Source: Pyrus communis
Taxonomy: Eukaryota; Streptophyta; Magnoliopsida; Rosales; Rosaceae
DNA length: 64,000 nucleotides
NCBI RefSeq assembly: GCF_963583255.1
Contig: NC_084807.1
Coordinates: forward strand, 833,872-897,871
Reading direction: 5' to 3'
Shown here one piece after another: positions 32,808 to 44,433 of the stretch; positions within the stretch are counted from its first letter, which is position 1; the number at the start of each line of letters is the position of its first letter. Both the position numbers and the translations under genes were made by a program. Below the pieces are notes generated by a model. The model ran no database searches and had not been told where the DNA came from. It was given only the letters and a program-made list of their open reading frames with translations.

Positions 32808-35800
32808 CTAAGCATATTGTAGTTCTAGTTCCCTTGATTCATATGCCGGAGGCAGCAAACTGTGTATGTTCGCAAAAGGATCTTCACTGCCTGATGGTGG
32901 CTCCCCAATAGGTTTATCCAGAACATAGTCAGGAATCGCTACAAGCGTTTCATCAAAAAACTCTTTCATGGTCTGCAAGGTTCAAGAGCCATATCAGAAA
33001 CTTAAGCAACTCAGAAATAACATAATTCCCTGGATCAGAGTAATAAACCATCGGAAAATAATGAATGAATATTGGGGATTGATTGTAACTTTCAAGTCCT
33101 AAAAGTGAAACTTAAGAAGTATACAAGGACAATAACAGCAGCAGCAGGAGCAATAATACTACCGTGCAATGCAGGAAAGCAGCATCAGCCTTGCGTTTCC
33201 ATTGACTATTCCCAGGTTCTGAATGGAAAAGACCAATCAAAGGCTGCAGCAGAACAAAAAGAGGGTTATGCAATTGCACCAAATTATTATGGTCGGAGAA
33301 AACTTCTCTCAACGAGAGACTAGCTTAAGATAGTGTAACCCACTCAACAACAAAAAGCAGTGAAAGAGGGAAGAATAGAGACACCAGGATAATACGGTAA
33401 TCACATATTGATGATACTGCAAAAGTATATAGGTTTATTTTCTCAATAATTCCTTTGCATTGTTAAACAAATCCAAAATGATGTCCCAGTGTATTCGACC
33501 TAAAAGAAATGATAGCCCAGAGTAAGACCCACCCATAAGGTAACAACTAGAATTCAACAAGGCAGATTGAGCCAGATAAGCAACGCATGTCAAATTACAT
33601 AATATATATTGCTGTTTTGGTAAAGTAATATGACGTGACAAAACTGAAGGGACCCATGAAACCGAATGCTACATTGACATCAAAAGACAATCAGTTGAAA
33701 GCTTCCCAATTTTTTTTTAAAAGAAAATCATCTTGGAATCGGGAAAATATGGAAAATAATAATATAATATTGTCAGTTTGACATTTTCGTGTGTGCAAGA
33801 AGAGGTTGGCGGCATATTTTATTTGTTCTAGTATGACTTGTACAAGGGTATGTGTAAAACTTTCCAGATAGGAACACAAAATTATGAGGATGATGGTAGC
33901 ACTAACCCTTGCTACATCTCGCACAGTTGGTTTGCGTCCATATTTTCCCACAGCAGTATCTCCATACACTTGAAACTTCTCCAGTATCTAAAGGTGGTGG
34001 AAAAGATAGTTATAAGCTGTAACAGTTCAATGGAAACTGAGTAGATACACCTATTTACAGCCAAGTTTGCAGACCTGACGCCGTGTTACACCACTGCTTG
34101 GTGCTCCATAAACTACAGTATCAACATGTCCCAAAGTATGCCATGGTCTATTGAAAAATGTACAATGGTTGTCAGTCAACTTTGGAGTCACATATTAACA
34201 TTGCAGTAGAGAGGAATATCTGAATTTTAAATCAGAATTCTAAATTAAATAAAATAAAAACCTAACCTAAAGTTAACACAAATCTTAACCCAAAATGTTG
34301 GGGATATTTTAATATGGTGGAATCATTAAAGCAAGTAGTTAGTCTTCATTCAAGTCTCGATCTTTCACTTACCAGTAAATTTCTTACTTGGCACATGCAA
34401 GACACACATTTGGTTCAAGGGTAGAGGACAGACTTGCATATGATGTGATATGTTATGGGCTAAATAATATAGTGGAGGGAAAATGCTTCCCTTTCTTGGA
34501 CAAGACTCGTAGACCAGAAAAGATCAACATAAGAGTTTTCATAGTCAGCTACCCTAATTTCATTCTTTCAAATCTTGCATCTTCTACTTAAGCCCTTGTT
34601 TTCACGCAAGAATTTGATTTGGTCCTTTGATAGGAAACAAAAACTCTACTGAAAGAATTCTAGTTTCACTCTAAGGGCTAGAATTACATGTGCACTCAGA
34701 CACAAAAATGAAACAAAAGTATATACAGTATAATCATCAGAGAGGATAAGGGTCATAAAATAGACTGATAAGAGACCTGAACTACGTATACCAAATTTGT
34801 AAGTTCTTGCAGCAATTTACCATAAGGAAAAAGAAAATCCAAATTATGATATTACATACTTATTAAATGCAGCACGTCCAACCATTACACCATGAGCTCC
34901 TGCCCTTCTTGCTGCATTGACCTATAATTAGTGGGGGAAAACGACATGAGATAAAGGTTGTTACACATAGAGTTTCTGCATCAACTAAGAGGCAGCAAAA
35001 AAATGTCGACAGCTTTGTTGTATCACTATCACCATGTATTCCCAAATCATGTTAGAAACCAGGAATTCCAATTCATAATTTCATATGCATGCATAAAGTT
35101 GGAACATCAAGAAAATAACAGTTAAATTTTGCAAATATGCTGTATTGACTAATTACAATGAAGAAAGTTTCAAAAAATACAATCTTCTCAACAGTAAGGA
35201 AATGACAGCAGGGACACAATACCCAAGTTACAACTAACGTCCCAATTGACGATGCAAAATTTTATAGAAAATAATGAGAGTTGAACAAAAAAGTAGCTGG
35301 AAACATGATATCCTCTGAAGACAATACAATTGTTCATAGGTTCACCTCCTCAACGGTGTTTATGCCCCCATTTATTGTAAATCTCAAGTCTGGAAAGTCA
35401 CGCAAGAGGCCATAAAAGTACTCATATCTGCAATAAAGTAATATATGAACAATTATAAGAAGCAGTATGCTACTAGTGAAGGTGATATACAAATGTTTAC
35501 ACATATAATCCAAGCATTTTTTTAATAGCAGTTATGAGATAAGCATATCAGTAACGTGACTAAGAAAATATAAGTTCATAAAACATGAAATAGCATATAC
35601 ATACTTAAGAGGCGGAATACTTCGATTTTCAGCTGGGCTAATTCCATTGAGTAGTGCCTTCCGTGAATGTATTATGAAATGCCTAGTTGGTGATTGAGAA
35701 GAAACCTTGTAAATAAAATCACCTGAAAAAGAGACAGGTGGTGACACAATTAAGTGAGGATGCAACTCAAGAAACTAAAATAAGCATAGCTACATATTCA

Positions 35801-38746
35801 GATACACAACGATGTGGAATTAGATAAACTCAGGTATAAGCATTAGACAAATCAATAATGCTCTCTGTTTATCACTCAACAAGCATATAAAACATAAATG
35901 TGGAAAGAGTGTACACAACAAACAAAAGGTGGTTCCTGTTAACTTTCAAAGAGCCGCATTTTTTCCAGATGCTGTTGTAGGTGAATTTAGAACGCTCTTG
36001 CATTGACCCCATTGCTTCTATATCGTTACAACATTTCACTGCTAAATTTATATTTAATATTCTTCCATCAGACGGATGAAACTTCGTAATATAAATTATG
36101 TCCTCTTTTTTCTTATTTGGCATACTGTAAATCATGTCTAAACCTATTCTTTTAATTTCCTTTTCCTTTAATCCAAAGATCATTTCGAACTTATGGTAAG
36201 AAAAATCTGCAAAATCACCAAACTGATCAAAATTTAGGCTTCCAACGATGTACAGATTTTGACTTTTTGTAGCACTGAATGTCATTGTGTTTTCATGGTA
36301 TAAATATAATGACATGATCATAAAGCAATAAACAAGGGCTATGAAAGGTATAGCCAAACACATAAGGCAAAATTCAAGCATAACTATTTATATTATGCAA
36401 GAAACTATGTGTCCTCAGTTCATCATTCGCTGGCTTTTCCAATGTCTTTCTTTTTTAATATATTGATATTGACTAGTTTGCTAACTATATAAACAGAAGA
36501 ATCAGGAAAAGGAAACTTACAGAGCTCGTTATATGAATCATGATTATCAACACCAATTCGACATTTCACGCTAACAGGTGCATCTGTGTGCGCAGCAATC
36601 ACTGACATAGCCTCAGCAACAAACTTTCCTTGTAAAGACCAAATGTCTTTATCAGAGAACAGTGTAAAGAAAAAAAAAACTATATATATACATATGTGTG
36701 TGTGTGTGTGTGGAAAAGTTGCAAATAACAATATAATGAGAAGGGTATCAAACCTTTGGATCAAGCATAAGACTAGCACCAAAGCACCCGTGCCCAGCTA
36801 CTCTTGGACTCGGACATCCACAACTGGTAAACGGTCGAGGGTCAGATTAGGGGTTGGGGAGAACTTGAAAGATAAATTCTAATGGACAAAAGCTTAATAA
36901 AGAGTACCAACTTAAAATTGATCTCATCATATTTGTAAGGGTTAGCAAGCTCAGTCGCTTTGGCGAGGTTTTCCAAATTATTCCCGCCAATTTGAAGAAC
37001 AATAGGATGTTGTTCCGGGGAATATTCCAAGAATCTATCCTGATAAAAAGTCCCACTATCAGTTTTCTTAATCCAAACATATCAAATGTACAAGAAAAAT
37101 CCAGAAATAAATGAAACTGTGAATACCAGTTCAAAATTTATCAAAAAAATAAAAATAACATAAAAAATAAAAGAACTTTAATCTAGGGGTTGGCCTTGAA
37201 CCCGTGGGTCGGAGCGGGTATAAGGTGAAGAAATTGACGGGGCGGGTCCAAAAATCAGAAGAAACAGGGCTCTGGCCTGAACTGTTCTACCGTTGGACTA
37301 TTGGATTAATCACACCTCCACCGTTGGATCTTTTCTCATTCATTCTCAAACTCACTCTTCTCCTAGGTGTCTTGACAGCCATCACCAATTCACCATCCCT
37401 TGACTCCGTCTCCCTCTCTCTGGCGACTTGAAACCACCATCACCATCATCTCCTCCCATACCTTCCAATCGCAACCAACCCCGTCACCACCATCGAGATG
37501 GTCTAACACCACGGCCAGCGCCTGTGAATCGAAATTGACCACCAACCATCACCAATTGAAATTGGCCACCGTCTGCTGGGATGAGCAGGGGACATGGAGC
37601 CAATGATTCCTGTGAAATCTCAGAGATGGCATCGTACACCATATTAACTTCACAATTTCCACCAAATTACTTTTTGGTTGAGACTAATTCAAAGCTTTCG
37701 GATTCTGATGTGACACTGAACAATTCTTTCTAATCTTATTCAAAATGAAGTCCAATGGGGTTCAATGAAGTTAGGCTTGGCTCAGTTAAAGACTTCTTAT
37801 GAGCTCACGGTGTGGTAGATTTAACAAGTATATGGTGAGAAAAAGCAATAAATGATTTGGGAACACAGACATCTCAATTAGAGGTACTGATGCATTCTAA
37901 ACGCAGTAGCAAGATCATCTGTCTTTTATAAAGTCCATGAACACCCTTTTACTATAGTATTAGAAATTCAAAATATTTAACTGATTGAAACCGATAATCA
38001 GAAATCCCCACGGTATAAAGTTATCAACTTCAACTAAATGCTTTATTTAAAGAGAAATGTCAAGTAAACACATGGAAGATGTTTGTCAAACTATCCCTTG
38101 TATTGGATGCCTACATCAATTCAAAAGAACCCTAATGGTATCTTGAGAAAACCAACTTCCACCGAATTATATTCTTCGTTGGCAGTCTTTCAAAGTTTTC
38201 GGATTTGGAAGTGAAACTCAACAAATCTTTCTCATGTTGCACAAAACGAAGTCCAATTTGAGGCTACAAAATTGCAATACTTGCAGAAAGAGTATATATA
38301 AATATGGTTTACCAGATTATCCTTCTGGTAGACAATGGTCTCAGCAGCAAGCATCTCTGTGTAGAGCCACGCATTCTTCGAAATGAGCCTGGCCAGCGTC
38401 CTATAGTGATTGTCAGTCCACTCCATCATGGGAGCAATACTGTAAATTTGCAACAAAACCCAATTCCGCAAAAACCATAAAAATCATGGGGCAGCAATGC
38501 AACGTGCAAATCAGTTAAAAAGTAAAGCGATTAGGGAGAAGAAGATGAGAACCTAAACCAAGGAGGAGGGTAATGGGCGTGGTGAGGATGGGTGGCGAGA
38601 GAATAAACCATGACGGCGGCAGCGGCAGGTGTGCTACTGCCGAGCACTTGATGGGTTTGACAGGAAGAGGAAGTTAAAAGTGGTGGTCGTGGATGCGGTG
38701 GCTGTTGAAGAAGTCCCCTGAAATAGATTAAACGACAATTTGCCAC
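32808..38746 (-). CDS. tRNA-dihydrouridine synthase, DusA-type (chloroplast-type leader)
   Basis: Twelve exons: 38553-38746, 38313-38439, 36912-37039, 36754-36823, 36521-36623, 35605-35722, 35346-35427, 34860-34921, 34075-34147, 33907-33987, 33163-33243, 32808-32972, in phase throughout, 427 aa. The enzyme reduces uridine in the tRNA D-loop using FMN. Seen: [14 protein letters not shown] at the start of the TIM barrel, the active-site box NCGCPSPRV with catalytic cysteine near C153, [33 protein letters not shown] and GVMVGRAAF, the classic Dus order. The first ~65 residues are Pro/Ser/His-rich and look like a transit peptide. The exon 3 donor is GTTGGT (36911-36910), chosen over a nearby GTACTC because only it restores NCGCPS. 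Intron 5 contains a separate 169-codon ORF. Confidence 0.94.
35872..36381 (-). CDS. Unrecognised 169-codon ORF inside intron 5 of the Dus gene
   Basis: An open frame of 510 bases lies within the 798-base intron (35723-36520), on the same strand as Dus. It starts with a hydrophobic segment (residues 1-29, [20 protein letters not shown]), has a charged middle ([19 protein letters not shown], then [19 protein letters not shown]) and ends in a second hydrophobic segment (about 150-168). In AT-rich intron DNA a frame this long is unexpected by chance. No family is recognised; the [10 protein letters not shown] wording vaguely recalls the C-terminal domain after the LRRs of plant TIR-NLR proteins, but that is weak. 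It may be a captured or relic coding fragment. Confidence 0.35.
   Translation of the reverse strand: MLEFCLMCLAIPFIALVYCFMIMSLYLYHENTMTFSATKSQNLYIVGSLNFDQFGDFADFSYHKFEMIFGLKEKEIKRIGLDMIYSMPNKKKEDIIYITKFHPSDGRILNINLAVKCCNDIEAMGSMQERSKFTYNSIWKKCGSLKVNRNHLLFVVYTLSTFMFYMLVE
37040..38312. other. Large intron 2 of the Dus gene
   Basis: 1.27 kb with GC-richer, coding-like but frame-broken sequence around 37200-37600, possibly an inserted fragment. Two stretches at 37660-37730 and 38155-38225 share an 'AACTTCCACC..ATTA...TCAAAG.TTTCGGATT..GA.GTGA.ACT.AACAA.TCTTTCT' pattern, suggesting a direct duplication inside the intron. Confidence 0.5.
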
Positions 38747-39793
38747 GGTTTTTTGTGCGAAGAAAAACAGAATGAATAGGAGTAACAGATGAACACGAAG
38801 AAGAAGAAGTTGGAAACTTCGTTTTTTTTCTTATGGGTCTGAATTTAAACTCACTGTTCAGAGAATCTCAGAGGCTCCGCTGGTTGTGTGTGTTGGTTCC
38901 ATGGACTCTCGGGAGGGAGGTTGATAGCTTGATAGGGCAATTCTTGGTCGACGGAGGCAGAAGACAGAGCCACTGGAAAACGAAAGGTTGCTATCTATTG
39001 GACTTGGACATGGTAAAAGTAGCCCAATTTAACACCAGGCCCAATGAAAAAGCATTTAGCTTACTCTTACGTAAACACTGTTTGACTCTTTACATATAAA
39101 AATTGTTCGTTGTCAATAAAAAATTAAAATATGCAAAAATATAAGAAAAGTTTATGAATATAAGTTAAAATGTGATTTTTCTGCAAGAATCAATGATTTA
39201 TTTTACATGTAAGAAACCAAATATTTTTCGCTATGAACTTTGATCTTTAACACTCAATTCCTTGGTTTGATAAGTAAAAAAAAAAAAAACCAACTCCTTG
39301 GTTCGGGCCAACAATCAATGTCACTCAATCCTTATCAAACTAACTACAATCTTTTTCTGTCCGTAAAGTCCCGTCAAAAATTTTAAAAAAAAAACAGGAA
39401 AAAAAAAAAACAAAAAAAGTAAAAACTTGGGTGTCCAAAAGCCCCAAATCTGGGTATCCAGTAGGAGTAGGATTATCTCCCCTCATATTACCATCCCCTC
39501 CTCTCATCCTTTTATTTTTTTTTTTGTCTTATTTTCTATATAAAAAATTCAAAACAAGATGTAAACGTGACGTAATCGCAACTGTTTAAATAAGAGGGGA
39601 TGAAAAGAGAAAAAGATTAGAAGAGAAAGAATCATACTCCTATCTGGCGTTCCATAATTTGTGGGCCACCCCAACTCCCTACCCGGGGGCCCACGTTCAT
39701 CTTCAAATATATGTGGCGGAGAAACAACCGCTACAACCGTCTTTCTTCTTCCTGCAAACTCTATCAGTTCAGTTCCTTACTCTCGCTACTTCC
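38747..39793. promoter_or_regulatory. Divergent intergenic region between the Dus and TAB2 genes
   Basis: The two genes are head to head, about 1.05 kb between start codons. Site II-like GCCCA/GGCCCA motifs occur at about 39021-39043. A MITE-like insertion (39471-39642) occupies the TAB2-proximal part, leaving only about 150 bases before the TAB2 ATG. Confidence 0.55.
39471..39642. mobile_element. Short MITE related to the 31622-31841 element
   Basis: Left end TAGGAGTAGGATTATCTCC and reversed right end TAGGAGTATGATTCTTTCTC form inverted termini around an AT-rich centre with GTAAACGTGACGTAATCGCA. Flanks TCTGGGTATCCA and TCTGGCGTTCCA look like a diverged target duplication. Confidence 0.65.
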
Positions 39794-41994
39794 ATGGCGA
39801 GCTTCAGCTTCAACACCACCAGAATCAGAACTCCCACCCTTCACTCTCAAAAACCCATCTCCAAATTCATCTCCCGCGCAAAACCCATCAAAATCCCATC
39901 TCCTCTCTCCACCACTCCCTCAAAACCCCGGCCAAAACTCCGCTGTTTCCGACCAAATTCCGTTTCGGAAAGCTCTGTTTCCACGACGCAAGAGGCAGAG
40001 GAGGAGGACTTTGATGAAGTGGACGATGACCCGACGGCGGAGCTGAGCTACCTCGACCCAGAAACCGACCCGGAGAGCATTTCGGAGTGGGAGCTGGATT
40101 TCTGCTCCAGGCCGATTTTGGATATCAGGGGGAAGAAGGTGTGGGAGCTGGTAGTGTGTGACGAATCGTTGTCGCTGCAGTTTACAAAGTATTTTCCGAA
40201 CAATGTTATCAACAGCATTACTTTGAAGGATGCTATTGTGTCCATTAGTGACGAGTTAGGCGTCCCTTTGCCGGATAAAATCCGCTACTTCAGGTAATCA
40301 TAACTGTTCATTTTCTTAATCTTCATTTAAATATCATCTCTGCTAGTAAACCGAAGAAGATTTAGTCATCTATATATGTCAAACAAAGCAACAACTACGT
40401 AAATCACAACCACTGAGGTGCGCTCATGGGGTTGGTGCAACTAATGTCTTACTAGTTGTTAACAATGGCATAAATGTTGCCAAATTTTTAACGAAAATAG
40501 CACGTTTGGGGCATGTGAGGTGCTTCACACTTGTGAAACTCCAATTTACTCTCGCATTGGTCACTCGTGCGTGAAATATTTCGAAAGAAGCGATGAAATA
40601 AAGTCATTGTCCTCGAATTGTAACAGTTCGTAAACTAGACGGTTAAAATCGCAGAAGTTAGCAGTTTATTTTGCGCATAATGTGTGCTTCTGTGGATTGT
40701 GCATACTTGAGAAAGCATGTCACTTGGGATTTGGAAACGGTTCCACCTTTATGATATGTTCATTTGGACTATGTAGGTCACAGATGCAGACAATTATCAC
40801 AAAAGCATGTAACGAGCTCGGTATAAAGCCGATTCCCAGTAAACGGGTAAGCATGTTTTTCTTATCAATTCTCTAATTTTCGGAACATATACGGATTGAG
40901 GAAGCATTTTTTCAACCCCACAATTGATCAAGTAACTTATTTCCGCAGAGATGCAGAAGTTGCATGACTTTGAAACACCGCTTTTCTTTGAGTTTCAGGT
41001 ACAAATGCTTCTCTCTGTCAGCTAATTGTCTTAAAACATTGCTTTTTGCAGTGCCTATCGCTGCTTTTGTGGTTGGAAGAACGCTACGAGACAGTATACA
41101 CACGCCATCCTGGTTTCCAGAAAGGATCTAAGCCACTCCTTGCGTTGGATAACCCTTTCCCAATGGAACTTCCGGAAAATCTTGTTGGCGAGAAATGGGC
41201 CTTTGTTCAGTTGCCCTTTTCAGGTAAAGGACTTGCTAATGGCGACATTTCGACAGATATAACAAGTCACATTCCCTGACCTGCCTTATTCATCCAATAA
41301 CATTTCATGTGCCCTTGCTAATTCTACTTCCTGTTTCAGCTGTTCAAGAGGAAATCTCATCCTTAGATACGAACCTCGTGTTTGGTGCAAGTCTAGATTT
41401 GGATTTGTTGGGGATTGAAATTGACGAGAAGATGTTGATTCCAGGATTGGCTGTTGCATCTTCGCGTGCAAAACCACTAGCAGGTGTTTATTCTCTCGGA
41501 CTGTCATCTTCTTCTTGTGCATATTTACTTGCATATATTCATACGCAGATAGCATTTTATGTCATTAGATTGCTAATATGAACTGTTGGGCGAGTGGACC
41601 GACAAGATAACAATATCTTCTTGTGATACATTTTCCCTAAGTCCGCTCTCATTCCTATTGAGTCTTGTACTATTTTGTGTCGTTCCTCTTAACAATCAAG
41701 GATCCTTACAACATCTTGCTATATGGTGGTGTAGCTTGGATGAATGGGTTGGAAGTTTGCTCGATTGAAGTCGATCTGTCACGGGCTCGCTTGCTTCTTT
41801 CTGTCGGGATCTCTGGCCGATATATTTACGCCACCTACAATAAAACTCCTGAAACAAGTAGTGAAGCCGAAGCTTGGGAAGCAGCAAAGAAGGATTGTGG
41901 AGGCTTGCACTTCCTTGCAATCCAGGGGGACTTGGACGGTGATGATTGTGTTGGATTTTGGCTTCTGCTAGACTTGCCACCTCCACCTGTATAG
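39794..41994 (+). CDS. TAB2: Protein TAB2 homolog, chloroplastic (ATAB2-like)
   Basis: Five exons: 39794-40293, 40777-40846, 41052-41223, 41340-41483, 41735-41994, in phase, 381 aa. TAB2/ATAB2 is a plastid RNA-binding factor that activates translation of photosystem mRNAs (psaB in algae; PSI and PSII reaction-centre mRNAs in Arabidopsis). The ATG at 39794 ([12 protein letters not shown]) gives a Ser/Thr/Arg-rich transit peptide followed by an acidic linker (about 72-85). The conserved core runs from [14 protein letters not shown] through [16 protein letters not shown] and [15 protein letters not shown], then [19 protein letters not shown]. The C-terminal part holds [15 protein letters not shown] and ends in [19 protein letters not shown]. 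Upstream in-frame ATGs (39659) would give an unlikely leader. Arabidopsis ATAB2 has a similar length. Confidence 0.95.
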
Positions 41995-42974
41995 TTTAAT
42001 CTGTCGAAAGGTTTTCGAAAGAAATAACTCTCACGTTAGTTTCTCAGTTACATTACTTCATCTTCATACTTCAGAGTTGAGAAATGATTGCGAATACTGC
42101 TTCGGAAAGGAGTTTCTTGTTGAAAATTTGTACTGTTATCAAACTCGCTATCCGGCAAATTTGGTAGCAGGGTTCAAGGTCTCTCATGCAAAACTAGGGT
42201 TCGGGGTCCTTGAGTTATGGTACCGGGTCTGTGATCCTGTGTTCAGGATTACAGACCCAAAGTTATCCACTTAACATTTACAACTTGTATTGCCCCTCCT
42301 TCTAAGGAACTTTAGGATGCGAAATATTCCACAGAAAAGCAAGCACAACCCTCCTTCATTCATCTTCTTTATTCTAACCTCGTTTGAAGTAGTCTTGATT
42401 TCGCAGTTCACCCCTGCAGGTTTCCAGAACTTACCAAGTTCGTCAGGCGTGGGATTTACAGTTTCACAACTAATTGATGGTGCCAGATGCTTTCTAATTG
42501 CTGAACAAATTTCAGTCATCAAAGTAATGCCGGAAGCATTCATACTTTCAAAGATGGTAAACACATCTGGACCGGTACGAAAACAACTTTTCATTCCTAT
42601 CCTCTCTGTTACCGAGAGTTCTAAAATATCATAGTTCGAGGCTGAGTATTCGAATACATTTCAAGAAGGTAGCTTAGCTGTCTATACAACGACAAAAAAA
42701 GAGAAAAAGAAAAGAAAACCTGCCTACCTCAGAATTTACCCCGGTTCACCAGAACTAATTCTTCACGACCGATGAAACTGAACAGCCCCTGCACATACAA
42801 TCCTCTCTCAAGTCTGAAAGAATGTGAGCAAAGATACAAGCCAATGGATATGCTACAACATGTTATCTCTACCACCTTTTCAGAGGCAGACAACTTCCCT
42901 TTCATCTTAATCTGGAAGAAAGCCTCCGGATGAGATTAACACAAACATCAAGTTGTGTGTACTACGTACAGCCC
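41995..42974. other. Tail-to-tail intergenic region between TAB2 and the PHD gene
   Basis: Probably both 3' UTRs. The frames at 42271-42634 have no recognisable domain. Nothing else supported. Confidence 0.5.
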
Positions 42975-44382
42975 TCATGTTCTTGGCCTCTTATGCTTTT
43001 CAGATACAAATCGAACCCCTTGCTTCCCAAGTTCTAGAGATTTGACTTTGCCATCATCTAAAGTTACAGATAATGTTGACATGCCTTCGATAACATTGCT
43101 AACCACTCCCTTATGCCTGTACGAAACAAGGGAAAAAGGAAAGAAATCAGCTCAAACGATAACATCAAAAGTCTCCCCTTAAAGTAACACTTGAAACTGA
43201 CAACCTCATCTTCATGGGAAACAATCATTTAGCAGAAAACATGAACGACAATCGACTTAATGACTAAATTGCTGGCATTAAATAGTTTACAACTCAAGAA
43301 GTCCTTTTATATGTAGTATGAACTGTAATATTTTGTTTTATCTTATGCACTATACAGAAACAACAAACTCACCATGAATTGTCAGATAGCTGCTGAACTT
43401 CAACTCGCTTTCCGATTGCATCTCTGCCCAATTTTTTCAATATCCAGTTAACATCCATCTCATCCATTACATTATCCTGAACTGATTGTGTCTTGTCATC
43501 ATTCTCACCAAATGATGTCTTCTCCATAAACGGTGATGGTCTCTTTCTTTTTGACCGCTGGCCCTTGACGTAACTTTTTTCTTCCTCATGATGAGAAGAA
43601 TTCTGATTTTCAATATTAGGCTTCTTGAGCTTAAACTTCAATGACGGAGGTTTGGCATCTTTTGACGAAGAATGTGACACGGGTGTCTGAGCGTAATCAT
43701 TGGTTTCAGTACGTATATTAGACCTGCCATGTGAATGCTTCCGGGAATATACCCTGTCATTTCTTAAAGTCGGGACTTCACCTACAGGCACAGCTGCAGT
43801 CGTGCCTCCTTCAATGCCCTTTCCAAACGAAACAGGTGTCTGCTCAGGTTGAATGGCTTCATATTCATCAGCCTTATCCCCTCTTGCAAATTTGGGGTTC
43901 TGATCAGAAGCTCCGGACCTAACTTTTCCCAACTTTATAAGGTTTCCTTCTCTCCCAGAAACCTTTGGAACTTTCAAGGGGCTAGAATAATCACTTCTAT
44001 CTGCACAATGTCATCACGAAGGTTTCAACTTTCAATGACACAACATAAGAAAACATCAAATTTTGACTGAAATACTAATCAATTGAAAAGAGATCGAACT
44101 TTTCCACCATACTAATGGGTTGCAACTTGCAATCCTTATACCTTTAGCATTAACCAAACCATCATGTCTATCCACCATAACAGGTGCTCTCTGCTGGCTG
44201 GCATCTTCACCGGCTGCCCATCAAGAGAAACACAAGTCATATATCTACATATACATACAATACACACAAAATATATTGGTTTCTTTCAAGAATTTTCCAC
44301 TAGCCTATTTCTCTTTATTAATTAAAGTAACCTGGCCACATCCACCATAAGCAGCTACTTCTCTTATTGGTTTTCGGCCCTC

Positions 44383-44433
<51 letters not shown>

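Noticed and set aside
36906..36908. Donor GTACTC as the end of Dus exon 3
   Set aside because: Using it breaks the frame into the catalytic NCGCPS exon, whereas the GTTGGT donor four bases upstream (in transcript sense) restores it.
39659..39793. Upstream in-frame start of the TAB2 ORF
   Set aside because: The extension ([15 protein letters not shown]) is unlike a transit peptide, and the 39794 ATG gives the canonical leader and length.
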